This document shows positions 1 to 11,082 of a stretch of DNA of 64,000 nucleotides, in pieces. Origin of the DNA: Lotus japonicus (Eukaryota > Streptophyta > Magnoliopsida > Fabales > Fabaceae); the NCBI RefSeq assembly GCF_012489685.1, contig NC_080041.1, forward strand, positions 104,749,760 through 104,813,759, in the 5' to 3' direction. The notes under the pieces were generated by a model. It was given only the letters and a program-made list of their open reading frames with translations. It had not been told where the DNA came from and ran no database searches. Numbering within the stretch: position 1 is the stretch's first letter; every line of letters starts with the position of its first letter. The position numbers and the translations under genes were made by a program.

Positions 1-353
1 ATTGTCTGTGAATTTTGATGTGAATCATGAGTTATTTTTTTTTATGTATGTGAACTTTTACGTATGTAATTTATGAAGTATTCTAATTAGGATCTTAAAG
101 GATTTACGATTCGACGCCGAACCTAGGATTTACGATATTTGACCCTCGATCTTGACAACATTGATAAAGGAGTTCATCATCCTCTAGTGTTAAAATTACA
201 CATGATCATATAATAATTTTTTTTATCTATTTCTCTCCTCGATCATTATGCGTGAAATAAATGGAACACTATGAATATTTACATAAAGAAATAGATACAA
301 AGTCCTACATAATATTATTATGCAACAACAGAGAATCCAAATCCTATCATATA
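1..353. other. AT-rich intergenic stretch
   Basis: No reading frame, repeat or structured signal was recognised here. Confidence 0.5.
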
Positions 354-690
354 TGTTAGAAGTCTCACATTGGTTAGAGATATGGCTAAACAAGTGTTTA
401 TAAAGGGTAGAGCAACCCTCAACTCTTGAGATAGTTTTTGAGTTGAGTTAGGCCTCCCTAATTCTAATATAGTATCAGAGCATATGAGCATATCCTAGAT
501 CCATTTGTTGTGGAGACCTCGCATATTTGGGTTACCCGTTGATGTTCATTCAACGCTCAAGATGTCCAGCCCTGGCCGTGAGGGTGTGTGTTAGAAGTCT
601 CACATTGGCTAGAGATATGACCAAGCAAATGTTTATAAAGGGTTGAGCTAGCCTTTGGGTTGAGTTATGTCTCTCAGATTCTAATAATAC
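354..690 (+). mobile_element. TRIM-like miniature LTR retrotransposon
   Basis: Two direct repeats of roughly 100-117 bp both begin TGTTAGAAGTCTCACATTGG (354 and 589) and both end in TTCTAATA-type sequence (about 470 and 689). Directly after the left copy, GTATCAGAGC (472-481) matches the usual initiator-Met tRNA primer-binding site. A G-rich tract, GTGAGGGTGTG (578-588), precedes the right copy as a polypurine tract would. The interior is only about 110 bp and cannot code for proteins, which fits a terminal-repeat retrotransposon in miniature. The target duplication is unclear. Confidence 0.75.
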
Positions 691-698
691 AGGTCTAC

Positions 699-950
699 AA
701 TCAACACATATTGGTTTAGTCGATAGTAATAAATCTGCCGATATGATGTTGTGTTGGTGGGTGATGTATAAACGATCTATAGCAAAGGCATGTCCCAACC
801 CATGCATGGTGCAAATTAAAGCTGAACCTATAATCAACACATGTTGGTTTAGTTGGCTGTAATAAATATGCCAATATGATGTTGTGTTGGTGGGTGTCTG
901 GCTAATGTATAAAAGATCTATAGAAGGCATGTCCCAACCCATGCATGGTG
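699..950. repeat. Imperfect two-copy tandem repeat, about 115-bp unit
   Basis: Copy 1 (699-811) and copy 2 (832-950) both start AATCAACACAT, share GATGTTGTGTTGGTGGGTG in the middle and end CCCAACCCATGCATGGTG. Copy 2 carries a short insertion (TCTGGCTA). The pair ends directly at the hAT-like element beginning at 956. Confidence 0.8.
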
Positions 951-955
951 AAGAG

Positions 956-2023
956 TAGGGCTGTCCAAAACATTTTGGGCCGACCGAAACCGACAAGCCC
1001 GTTGCCAAAAAATGGCTTTCGGGCGGTTTTTGGCGGTTTTTCGGGTGGCCTGGATCGAGTCCAGGCGGTCTAATCCGGTCGGTTCCGGTTTGGGCTTCAT
1101 CCCGACCGAACCGACCGAACAACGATAAAAAAAAATAACAGCCCAACCCCAGCCCAATATCAATATGTTTCTGAGAGAGAATTATAAAAAAAAAAACTCA
1201 CTTAACTCTAACCCAGCCCAACCTATGTTTTCACCCAACCTTTAACCCTAGCACCAACCCTCAAACCGGCCACTCACCCTCATCACCCTCAACAACCAAA
1301 CCCTAGCACCCACCCAAGCACCAGTAGCCGCCAGCTCTTCTCTCCTCTCTCCTTGTCCAACGCACATCCACCACTCCCTCTCATATCCTCTCACAAATCC
1401 GACGCACATCCACCACTCCTTCTCTACCTCTTTGCGATCATCGTGTTCCGCCACGCCACGCCGCACCACCACCTCCTTCTCTTCCTCTCTGATCGTGTTC
1501 CACCTTGCCACACCACCACCTCTTTCTCCTTCTCTAACGTTGTGCGCAGTCACCACTACCCGTGGAGATCCAGCGCCGCAACCCTTCCTTCTCTGAGGTC
1601 CAGCGCTGCCACCACATGAAGATGCGCCGCCGCAACCCGAGTCCGTCCCACCCTCGTGATGTTGACACCAACAGCCGCCGCACCACCGCCTTAGGTTCCT
1701 CATCATGAAGATGCAACCTTTCAGATCTGGTCTTCCATTTTTTTTTTTATAATTTTCTTTTGTAATGGGTTGACAGTGTAATCTTTAATCTTCATTTTTT
1801 CTGAAATTTGAATGTTGAATCTTGATCTTCATCTTCATTTTATTTTTCTGAATGTTGAACCCGCTCAACCCACCCGTTGAAACCGCTAACCGCCGAACCC
1901 GAACCCGAACAGCCCGTGGCAACTGAACGGTCGGCGGCAGACCAGGTGGTTGGGTGATTTTCACCCGACACAAATCGCGTTTTCGGCCCGGATCCGACCG
2001 AACCCGTCCGGTGGACACCCCTA
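956..2023. mobile_element. Non-autonomous hAT-like element with TAGGG termini
   Basis: The ends are TAGGGCTGTCCA at the left and TGGACACCCCTA at the right, an imperfect 12-bp terminal inverted repeat. They are flanked by GTGAAGAG (948-955) and GGGAAGAG (2024-2031), an 8-bp target duplication with one mismatch, as expected for hAT elements. Subterminal regions are rich in CCGAAC/GTTCGG. The interior (about 1200-1720) is pyrimidine-rich and resembles a plant 5' leader, so it may be captured host sequence. No transposase is encoded. Confidence 0.7.
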
Positions 2024-2324
2024 GGGAAGAGTTGAACCTGCCGAAACCTTTATTTTATCATAGATGAGTTTTTCTTAGAATATATTGGAGATATTACGAG
2101 CTTCTTGTTTAACTTTAATTTAAACTGAAATCTATTTTTTGTGATCAAACATAATGTTTTTTGGACAAAGACTTAACTATTCATGTGATTCACCTGATCC
2201 AACAAACAAGGCTGACCTTTTTATATGGATTTATTTTCAATGTTAAAAACCTGAGAGATGAAAGACACATATTTTTTTTAATTTAACTAAAATATCTCAC
2301 AATTAATTAACCTCACCATACTAA

Positions 2325-2789
2325 CACTATGTTTGGTTGTGAAGAGAGATAGAGAAAAGAGTAGAGAAGAGAGAAGTTGAGTAGAGAGAAATATGTGAGA
2401 GATAGAGTGGATTTGTTGGGTTGTTTGGTATGGTAGAGATAAAGAAGAGAGAGATGAGAAATAATGATGTGGAAGAAAGAGAAAAAGTTAACTTCTGATC
2501 AAAATAACAATTTTAAATTAAAAAAGGGTGTCAGATGCAAATAGTGGCGGTTTAAAACCGCCACTAAATGCCAGTAACAAAAACAATAAAATAAAAAAAG
2601 AGAGTCCCTCCGGTACTGTTCCTTTTCTCTCCAAATTGGAGATACCCCATTTTTGGGTGGGTCCCACCTCAAAAGCCCCCTCTCTCCTCCCTCCTCTCTC
2701 CCACCAAACAAGGTTAGTTCTCCCACCCTTCCTCTATCTCCCTTCCTCTCATCTCTCTCTACTCTAACTCTCCACAACCAAACAAAGTG
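2325..2789. mobile_element. Tourist-type (PIF/Harbinger) MITE
   Basis: Terminal inverted repeats CACTATGTTTGGTTGTG and CACAACCAAACAAAGTG (one mismatch over 17 bp) are flanked by TAA on both sides (2322-2324 and 2790-2792). The 465-bp interior is purine-rich on the left and pyrimidine-rich on the right, so it can fold back. An inner palindrome of GTGGCGG and CCGCCAC arms lies near 2543-2563. There is no coding capacity. Confidence 0.85.
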
Positions 2790-3073
2790 TAAGTGGTAGA
2801 CCGGTAGGAAGTTCAGCAATGAGTTTTTTTTCTTTTCCTTTCACAGAAGTTTGGAATTAAATCATCAACCACATACTTAAATTAAGGCACAAAGTGCGGA
2901 ATTACGCCAACCCACAAATTATGTAGAAAAGTGTTATGTAGAACACCGAATTTGAGTATTGATTCATTCACACTTTTCTTTTTCTTCTATATCATTGTTC
3001 ACTCACATTCTTTTCTTATCTCTCTTGTTACTAATCACATCATCATTTATCTATCTTTTCTTCATTATCTTAT

Positions 3074-4389
3074 GGCTTAATCCAGTTTTTGGTCCCTATC
3101 CTTTGTCATAAATATGGCTTTAGTCCCTCGCCGGAGCAAAGGTGGGGATTGGTCCCCAGTTTTTGGCAAAATAGTTGGCTTTGGTCCTTCCGACCGGTTG
3201 AGTCAACGCCGGAGCTCCGCCAGCTGATGTGGCTCTTGCCACGTCAATTAATGAGCCTCGCTGGATTTTTTTTTCTTTTTTCATTAAATTAAAATAAATT
3301 TAAGACACACTAATTAATAATTAAATTAGCTAACAACATCATCTTCATTCATTGCATTTTCTTCATCATTATCAACATCATCTTCAATCCATCATCATTA
3401 TAAAAAAACCGAATTCATACTTGCAAAGAAAAACCCAGATCTGGTCTACAACCCATCATCTTCAACCCATCATCATGTTACGACACTGTCAAACCACCCC
3501 CACAAAAACAGAGATCCCAGAAACATCTATGAGAACCCAGAAACAATCCAACCCAGAAATCAAAGCAATTGAACCCAAAAACAGAGATCCTCATGACTTA
3601 AACACATAGCATCTCTCCCTAGCAATCAAAAGCAATTGAACCCAAAAACCATTGAATGAAGCCAGGAAACTCAGAAACCAAACCCAAAACTCTGGACATA
3701 GATCTTGGTGTGGTGGTGGCAGAGAGTTGATCGAAGACTTGGGGGGTTTTTTGGGTTCGGAGAGACCCTGATAGACGAAGAGAAGAGGATGACGGTGATG
3801 AGTTTGGAGAAAATGGGTTTTGTGAGTGGAGAAGAGAAGAGGTCTGGGTGTTGAAGAGAAAATGGGTTTGTGGGTGGAGAAGAAAGGGAATGGAAGCAGA
3901 TCGAAGAAGAAAGGGAATGATAATCAATGAATGAAGGAATTAAGGGTTGCTCGTTGAGTGAAACCACCAATAATGGCGGTGGTTGGCGTTGCTATGAAGG
4001 GAAGGAAATGGAAAAGGGGGAATTGGGGACAACGATGCAGCAAAATTGAAAATTCATTACTACTTTGATTTATTTTATTTTAAATAAATGAATGATTTAA
4101 TTAGGTGAATGATTAATTAAGAAGAAGAGATTTAAGGGTTTTAACTTTTAATTATGGTTTTTTATTTTTAGAATTTTAATGAAAAAAGAAAAAAAAATCC
4201 AGCGTGGCTCATTAATTGACGTGGCAAGGGCCACGTCAGCTGGCGGAGCTCCGGCGTTGACCCAACCGGTCGGAAGGACCAAAGCCAATTATTTTGCCAA
4301 AAACTGGGGACCAATCCCCACCTTTACTCCGGCGAGGGACTAAAGTCATATTTATGACAAAGGATAGGGACCAAAAACTGGATTAAGCC
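3074..4389. mobile_element. Non-autonomous MULE with long inverted repeats
   Basis: The two arms (about 3074-3264 and 4199-4389) are about 190-bp inverted copies starting GGCTTAATCCAG. They are flanked by a perfect 9-bp target duplication TTATCTTAT (3065-3073 and 4390-4398), diagnostic of Mutator-like elements. The interior has no transposase, only low-complexity frames. Its AACCCAGA-rich sequence resembles a plant UTR and may be captured. Confidence 0.9.
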
Positions 4390-4729
4390 TTATCTTATTA
4401 GGTATGTTTGTAGTATCAACTAAACATTATTCCATGTAAAAACTATGGGAAGATAATAGTAATATATTTATGATAGATGTGAAAGAAAATGAAAAACAGA
4501 GAGAAAATTGAGGTGAATAATTTGAGCATCGTTACTGGGGTGTTTAAAATCAACACTGAATTATATTATATATATGTAAGAAACAAAATCTGAACATTAT
4601 CATATATCCCCATTTAATTCTCTAAGATTTACATCTCGCATAGTCCACTAGAGTTCAAAAAGCAACAAAAAGGGACTATATTATGTTAATCAATGAATAA
4701 GAAAACCAAAACTTGCAGAGAGATACATA
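4390..4729. other. Intergenic, probably including the GDU 3' untranslated region
   Basis: AT-rich sequence between the MULE and the stop codon of the GDU gene. The part next to 4730 is presumably its 3' UTR. Nothing else was recognised. Confidence 0.5.
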
Positions 4730-5086
4730 TTACTTCGGAACAGCTTGTAAAGCAGCATTGCCTGTGGAAGAGTTCGTCACTGGCTTGGCCAAATAAGTGG
4801 GGTTACTCTCTCCAGCCATTATGACAACAATCTTTGGCTCTGAATTCACCACCATATTTGTTAGTTTCTGATGATCATCATCACCAGCTGAGGTAGAATC
4901 AGAAGAATTAGAAGAGGAATATTGTGAACGAAAAGAACATGCAAGGATGAGTAATGCTACTGATATAACTGCAAGCATTAGAGCTAGGCCACCAAAGAGG
5001 TAGGGAATGGGAGAACTCGAGCTTCTCAAAGCAGCTGCTGCTCCTGATGGAGCCATGGTGGAGTTGCTTGTCCCATGATGCCTCAT
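4730..5086 (-). CDS. GDU: GLUTAMINE DUMPER (GDU)-type small membrane protein
   Basis: This is an intronless 118-aa frame. A Ser/Ala-rich N-terminus (1-27) is followed by one strongly hydrophobic span (about 28-50, PYLFGGLALMLAVISVALLI) and a Ser-rich polar linker. The C-terminal segment contains VVIMAGESNPTYLAKP. The single transmembrane helix plus the VIMAG motif defines the GDU family. In Arabidopsis, GDU proteins sit in the plasma membrane, interact with LOG2-type RING ubiquitin ligases through this motif and increase amino-acid export. Length is usual for the family. The start chosen is the first ATG; a second ATG at residue 11 is possible. A TATA box lies about 95 bp upstream. The family is clear, but the exact paralogue cannot be told from this window. 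Confidence 0.92.
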   Translation of the reverse strand: MRHHGTSNSTMAPSGAAAALRSSSSPIPYLFGGLALMLAVISVALLILACSFRSQYSSSNSSDSTSAGDDDHQKLTNMVVNSEPKIVVIMAGESNPTYLAKPVTNSSTGNAALQAVPK

Positions 5087-5177
5087 TTTTAGTTACACAA
5101 ATTTGCCTCTACCTTGCTTTGAGGGTGGATTTGGGTAAATGTCGTACTTTGAATGGGATGGTGTACGTGGAAATTAT

Positions 5178-5190
5178 GGAATATATAGTG
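5178..5190 (-). promoter_or_regulatory. TATA box of the GDU gene
   Basis: On the minus strand the sequence reads CACTATATATTCC, about 95 bp upstream of the GDU ATG. This would place transcription start near 5150-5160 with a short leader. Confidence 0.55.
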
Positions 5191-5261
5191 CATATAAGTA
5201 GTGTACACGATTTGGCTCGGTTTATTAACCGGTTCAAACCCAATTCCATCAACCTTGTCAA

Positions 5262-5510
5262 GTAACCACTTATCGTAAAAGTTTTATAAGCTCTTAGGTA
5301 AGAGTTACATCAATTGTTTTATATATTATATTCTAATGCACAGACTCACCTACCATGTGCTTAAATTCCACTTTTTAATTAGAAAGTAAGGTAAGTAAGG
5401 ATCGAACTCTAGACCGCTAATTCATAGAGGTTCTGGAACCACTTATCCCAAAAGCTTAAGCTGTTGGGTAATGACCACATCAATGATTTTATATTATAAT
5501 CTAGCAAACT
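5262..5510. mobile_element. Degenerate TRIM remnant
   Basis: Two related direct repeats (about 5262-5337 and 5439-5508) share the pattern ACCACTTATC, AAGCT, GGTAA, then a TTTTATATTATA-type end. They resemble the arms of the better preserved copy at 60880-61302. The interior is about 100 bp and non-coding. Confidence 0.5.
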
Positions 5511-5571
5511 TGTATCCATCTTTATAGTGCATAAGTATAAGTAATGTAACACATACTATAGTGATTTCCTG

Positions 5572-5801
5572 ATATTTGAATCCCCTCATGTGCTAATTCT
5601 TACATGGTCATGTCATGTGAAGATATGAGTCTTTAATTCTATTTTAATGAAATTTAGGCCCTTAATGGATATATGAAGAGATAAAATTAAAATTGTGTGG
5701 GAAATAATATTGACCATTAGATTTCATTAAAAAAATAATTGAAGGACCAGATCTTTCACATCTATATCATGTGAGATTAATACATGAAGGGATCCAAATC
5801 C
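5572..5801. mobile_element. MULE-type foldback MITE, copy 1
   Basis: This 230-bp element has inverted ends (ATATTTGAATCCCCTCATG and GGATTTGGATCCCTTCATG when both are read inward). It is flanked by a perfect 9-bp duplication GATTTCCTG (5563-5571 and 5802-5810). A second copy lies at 15819-16022. Confidence 0.85.
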
Positions 5802-5810
5802 GATTTCCTG

Positions 5811-6865
5811 AAATTATTATCGTATGTACCCAAATAGTGTCTCGAATTTCGGTTCGATTTATGAGTGGGACGATTACAAACTTAAATTGGAGTTTTTTTA
5901 TTGACCATATTAACATTTTATATGTGAGGTAGAGAATGAGACATATTTCATAAAAGAGATTTTTGTCTGATTTTTTTACCCTAAATACTAAATAGAATGG
6001 ATCAATTCTTGAAGAGTGCAATTTATTTTTCTGACGTAAAAAAAAAATAGAAAAGGAGGCTATGAAGTTACTGAAATGCTCTTATATAATTTGCCAATGG
6101 TTATTATTCTTTACGTTAAAGGTTGTCCTAAGCTTGAAGTTATTAAATAATTGTGGATTCTTGCTTGTTTATAGCATCATTTCGTGGCAAGTTTCTGATG
6201 GAAGTTTCTACTTTCTAGGATCTCTTGGTCTTTTGCAATTCTTTTGTCGCAAACAATCAGATATTATGTAGTCATATACTTATGTTTGCCTCAGAATGAC
6301 GTATGCTCATGGTTATTTTTAGTGATATAAAAATTAAAATTATATCAAAAAAAAGTTTAAAAACAATTTGCCAATATGGAGAGCAGCTAGTTATTTGCGA
6401 CAGAAAACTAATCTGTCACAAAATCAATAATAGCGATGGAATTTTGGAGATTGAGAATCTTCTGTTTCTGTTACAGGATTTTAAAGTTAGTGACAGAATT
6501 TGCGACGGATAAATCCCATCTTAGACATTTTGCTGTCGAAAAAAAATTCATCACATTTAGTAAATAGGTGATAAGATTTGTGGCGGATAAGTTCTCTTTC
6601 TAAAGTTCCATCGCTAATCATTTTAGTCAAGGATATTACGACGGATTAATTCCGGTCACAATCTACCTGTTTTTCTTGGATAAACTATCAGACTATTTTA
6701 TTTTGGTAAATTGGTTCATTTTTTTTACATTATTTATTTAAGAAAATCTACCCGGTAACACTTAGGTCTGTTAATTTATTATTTAGTCAATGATTTAAAC
6801 TTTTCTTTGAGAAATTCATCCCAACTTTATCTAGAAATATACTAATATATCATTTGCGGCATTTC
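5811..6865. other. AT-rich intergenic stretch with GCGACGGA-like repeats
   Basis: No supported gene. Between about 6395 and 6660, motifs such as TGCGACGGAT, TGGCGGATAAG and TACGACGGATTAA recur with TCCATCGC-type reverse forms. This resembles subterminal repeats of a decayed CACTA-type transposon, but no ends were identified. Confidence 0.35.
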
Positions 6866-6881
6866 AACCAAATAAATAGGC

Positions 6882-7100
6882 AACCAGCAATGGTTGCCCT
6901 GGTGGTGAAAGACTTGGGACTTGGGAGTGTGCTCCTCTCCAGGTCTCAGGCTCGAAACCTACTGGTGAATCAAACATTGTTGGCCAGGCCATACAGAGCG
7001 AAGCTCTGGCTTCAATTGGGCCCCCGCAAGTGGTCGGTGGGATTGGTCCCCCAGGATTAGTCAGTCCAGTGGGCTGGATTACCTGAGTTATAAAAAAAAA
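6882..7100 (+). mobile_element. tRNA-derived SINE with intact target duplication
   Basis: This 219-bp element has a polymerase III box B-like GGCTCGAAACC near 6950 and a box A-like stretch near its 5' end (TGGTTGCCCTGGTGGTGAA). It ends in an A-tract after TTATA. It is flanked by a perfect 16-bp duplication AACCAAATAAATAGGC (6866-6881 and 7101-7116). A perfect duplication indicates a fairly recent insertion. Confidence 0.9.
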
Positions 7101-7499
7101 AACCAAATAAATAGGCTTCATTGTGGTCATTTTGGTTATTTTTTAAATTGCAAAGCAACCAACATTGGATGATTCATGTTATATCAATGAAGCAACCAAC
7201 AAGAAACCAGGGAAGAAGAAATGTGAATTTATGCAAAACGGATATTTATGCTTAATTTTTTTTTTGACAGAATGCTTAATTATTCAATAATAGGCCATTA
7301 GGCCCCACAAAACGTGTCCATACAACTCAAGTATTTTTTCCACTTATCTTTTGGTAGATGCTGGCCTTTCTTTCTTCCTTCTCAAAAAGGTATAAACACC
7401 TTAATTTAAGAAAGGAACTAATAATGACAAGGTATATGAATGATTATAGCTTATAGGCCATTAGGCTATGTTAAGGTATAAACATAGGCTATGTTTGAA

Positions 7500-9225
7500 A
7501 ATTAAGGTGTTTATATTAATAATAGGCCATTAGGCTATGTTTGGCATGTTATTTTAGCTAGCTTATAACTTATTTGACTAGCTTAAAAGCTATATAAAAG
7601 TGTTTGGTGAAAGAGTTTATTTCAGTAGCTTAAAGTTTTAAGCTATAAGCTATCTCAGGTATCTTAAAGATTATAGCTTATTAAATATATTCTCATTTTT
7701 ATCCTTATTATTTTATTAAAATTCCACATTTAGCTATATGTTTTTTACTAAACATATTTACTTATCAGTTATCACACTTGTCTCATATACACATCGTTTT
7801 TTTTTATACATCGAAAAACTACCAGCGAAATAAAACTAAGAAACTGACAAAGAGTCCTTCAACAGAAGGTACTCCACATCAGGGTCTTGGACATCAATGA
7901 TCCAGGACCCTGAGGAACTAGCAGCTGCCCCCCGCCTTGCCAAGTGATCTGCTACCGCATTGCTCTCCCGATGAATAAAACTAAGCTTCACCTCCCAATC
8001 CCACCTCAACATCTGCTTGATGGTATACAACACCAGGAAATCCGAGTGCAACTGAACAGCTGCTTCATCCGCTAAGGTGGTCACAAGTGCAGCACAATCA
8101 ACCTCACAGATGACTCTCCGAAAGCCTCGATCTCACGCTAGACTGAGTACCTCCCGTAGCGCTACCGCTTCCGCCTTAAACGCACTATATCCGGCGTTCC
8201 CGGAGAAACATCCCACCACCCAACGACCATTGTGGTCTCGAATGATCCCACCACCACCAATCTGCTGGTCCATGTCGTGAAAGCTCCCATCAGAGTTGCA
8301 TTTACCACCTCCGGTGGCGGTGGAAACCAGGCATGGCAAAGAAGAGAGATGTTCACATAACTGCTGCGCACCCAATCATCAAGATCATGCGATAATTTCT
8401 GCCACGCCACCTTGAAGGGCTAAGGATGCGGATCCAACAACGAATTACATCTCCACTAACAGGATGCCCACAAACCTGCTAAGAACTTAATGTCATGCAT
8501 GCCACGAGCCAACGAGGACACCCAAACCGCCAAATCAGAGCATCGAAAATTCGGCCAATTAGTTGCACCAAGTCGCTGCCATAGGTCTCAAGATCGCGGA
8601 AAATCCCTGAGACAGTGAAGACCATCCTCAACGGATCTCGTACAATGCATACAGGTTGCATCCACAGCTAAATGGCAACGAACTTTGAGCTGGTTCACCT
8701 GAATAACATTATGGAGAATCAGCCAAACAAACATCCTTATTTTCTCAGGCACTTGGAGCTTCCAAACCCAGCCAAGTCTCCGGTCCTCCTGTTGATTATC
8801 GTTTCTACACACAAATAATTACTACTTTGAAATAAAACAAATAATTTTATATTACAATTTTTTTCTTCATCGGAAAACTTATATTACAAATTTTTATTTT
8901 TATTCTATTTAATTTAATAAAAATATAGAAAATTAAATAAGTAAAACTTAATATTATATTTTTAAGATGATAAATAACTTGAGTAAAATTAAAATATTTA
9001 TAATAATTTTAATATTGATATCATATAGGTATTAATGTGAAAATAAAGTAATGTTAAATATAAAAAAGAATAATTATACAAGTATGTCTTTTTATGTTAT
9101 TTTACAATTTCAGCTTGTTCAACAGGTAGTTTTACCAAACACTTTTGTTTCAATTACGTAGCTTTCAGCTATCAGCTAGTTTTTCAGCTTTCAGCTAGCT
9201 TATCAGCCTAAGTGACGTAAAATGT
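7500..9225. mobile_element. hAT-like MITE remnant split by a LINE fragment
   Basis: The left part (about 7500-7798) is full of AGCTTATA/TAAGCTAT motifs and begins near GGCTATGTTTGGCATG. The right part (about 8815-9225) ends with inverted versions (CAGCTAGCTTATCAGCC) and TACCAAACACTTTTG. The LINE fragment at 7799-8812 lies between them. Exact ends and target duplication were not resolved. Confidence 0.45.
7799..8812 (-). pseudogene. 5'-truncated LINE (L1-type) fragment: zinc-binding RT region and RNase H
   Basis: Read on the minus strand, broken frames give a reverse-transcriptase-associated zinc-binding region (WVWKLQVPEKIRMFVW, then CMHCTRSVEDGLHCL) followed by an RNase H domain. The latter has the first catalytic Asp in CNSDGSF, then GGGGIIRDHNGRWV, FKAEAVALREVL and finally HRESNAVADHLARRG. 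Several frameshifts and stops separate the pieces, so it is dead. A T-run at 7799-7807 is the complement of the LINE poly(A) tail. TACACA-like sequence flanks both ends as a possible short target duplication. Confidence 0.85.
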
Positions 9226-9463
9226 TTTTTTTTTGGTAGAATGGAAATATTTGTGGCGTAAAATAATGTTTAATAAAAACAACCAATATAAAAAAATATA
9301 AAAGAGGGACGTGTAGTGTGCCCCGCCAAATTAAGGTGCTATTTAGACCCCTCCAAATAATGGTACAAACAAAGTTGAATGGACTTCAAGATAAAAAAAA
9401 TGAACAAATGAATTGAGATGAAAAGTTTGTTATATTTTGCACTAATATCCAAACTCACACTAA

Positions 9464-9875
9464 GAGCATCTCCAATGCAAGGTTCTTAGTTCTTATTTTG
9501 GAGTTAAGAACTAAGAACTAAGAACTTTACCATTGGAGGTGCTGACATGGACTCCTTAGTTCTTAAAAATAAGAACTCAGTTATTATATAAGGAGTTTTG
9601 CTTTTTGAGTTCTTAGCTTAAAATATTAATTATTTATCTCTCATTCAAATTACTTTATTACTTTATGAGTTTTGTTTTATTATTTTATGAAAATAAAAAG
9701 TATAAATAATGTGGTTGGTGGGACCGAATGAATGGTGGAAAGAACTAAGAACTAAGAACTAAGAACTCATGGTTGGAGCAAAATTGCTTGAGAGTTACTT
9801 AAACACATGTGGCAATACGGGCCCACATAAATAGTGTTAAGATCTAAGAAATAAGAACTAGCATTGGAGATGCTC
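9464..9875. mobile_element. PIF/Harbinger MITE with GAGCATCTCCAATGC ends
   Basis: The 412-bp element has 15-bp perfect inverted ends GAGCATCTCCAATGC and GCATTGGAGATGCTC. It is flanked by TAA on both sides (9461-9463 and 9876-9878). Tandem AAGAACT units occur inside near both ends (about 9507-9530 and 9740-9768). The ends resemble GAGCAACTCCAAC of the coding Harbinger element at 47052-51955, suggesting the same superfamily. Confidence 0.9.
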
Positions 9876-9878
9876 TAA

Positions 9879-11082
9879 GTGGTACAATATCATACATGCA
9901 CCATATTTGTTTTCATGAAAATACAAAAATACTCTTACTTTTCTTCCACTTGCTCAGAGTATGTGGAAAAGCATTAAGAACTACCGTACCCATCTCCAAA
10001 TCTATCAACCCCATCATCTTCTCCTTGGAAACTGCCTTGACTTAATAAGCCATCTCGTGCGACCTCCCATTAGAGGATTTGCCCTCGTTAAAACCATCTT
10101 CAGGGGTCAACATTGAAGATCAATAAGAGAACCGTACATTACATGTCTACTTAAAACTTTAAGACATTAAGTTTATGGATCACATCTCTTATATTGTCAT
10201 CATCTTATCCACTCTTAGTCAATGTTGGGTTTCAACTCACACTTGCCAAGATAAAAGTGAGAAGAATGAGTGTTGAAAATGTGTAAGGGTCCTTCAATGA
10301 GATGGTGATGGGACTAAAGCGCTTCAACATATCATTGGCCAATGACACATTTATGACAGACAATGCAGTTAGTAATTTACTGACGGTCTAAGGCGTCGAT
10401 AATAGCGAGAGATTACTGACAACAAGGTCAAAAACCCCTGGTAACTTTGTATTTCTTTTTTTGTTTTTACTTAAATTTTTCATAATTAAAAGGAAAATAG
10501 AATATAAAATTCAAAATTGAAATACAGCTGAGAAAATAAACCAAAATAAAATAAAATTTATAACTAATAATAAAGGAAAGGAATAATGCAGAAATTCTTT
10601 CAAAAAAAAAAAAGGAATAATACAGAAATGTATAAATGAAAAATGAACATAATTAATCAACTATCCTACTCTGATCGCCCCACAACCTCCTCATCCTCAG
10701 TATCTTGCAGGGAGTCCTCCTCATAAAACCTTTGACCTTCTGCATTTAGTTCTTCTTCCTCAATCAATGGCTCAAACTTGGTTGTCATTTATTGCATACT
10801 CACAAGGTTGTCTTCACTATCTTGATTCTCACCACTACTACTTGATCCAAATTTGTCGTAAACTTTTAGATGAAATTCATCATGATCACTTCAAATCTAA
10901 ACCCTGGTTTAAACCCAAATTAACTTGTACAATAGGTGCTTCAATTCAATGGTTACTAAAATATCATGAGACACAACGGTCACAATGACATTTAATCCCC
11001 TGCTCGCTTGAATAAAAGCATTATTATTCAAAAAATGCCACGACTTATCAACTCCAAGATATAATTCAGCTTTACCTACCAA
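9879..11082. other. Intergenic stretch with a coding-like remnant
   Basis: Mostly AT-rich. At 10677-10780 on the minus strand an acidic frame beginning MTTKFEPLIEEEE and ending EDEEVVGRSE then stop is preceded, in the same frame across one stop, by another acidic Ser-rich piece (to about 10890). It looks like a decayed exon but I do not recognise the source. Near 10330-10440, ACTGACGG and GGCGTCGATAATAGCG-like motifs resemble transposon subterminal repeats. Confidence 0.35.

Noticed and set aside
550..1146. 198-aa minus-strand open frame
   Set aside because: It spans the TRIM end, a tandem repeat and the hAT-like terminus; no domain and no codon bias.
1248..1706. 152-aa Gly/Glu/Val-rich minus-strand frame
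   Set aside because: Low-complexity frame on the complement of a pyrimidine-rich transposon interior.
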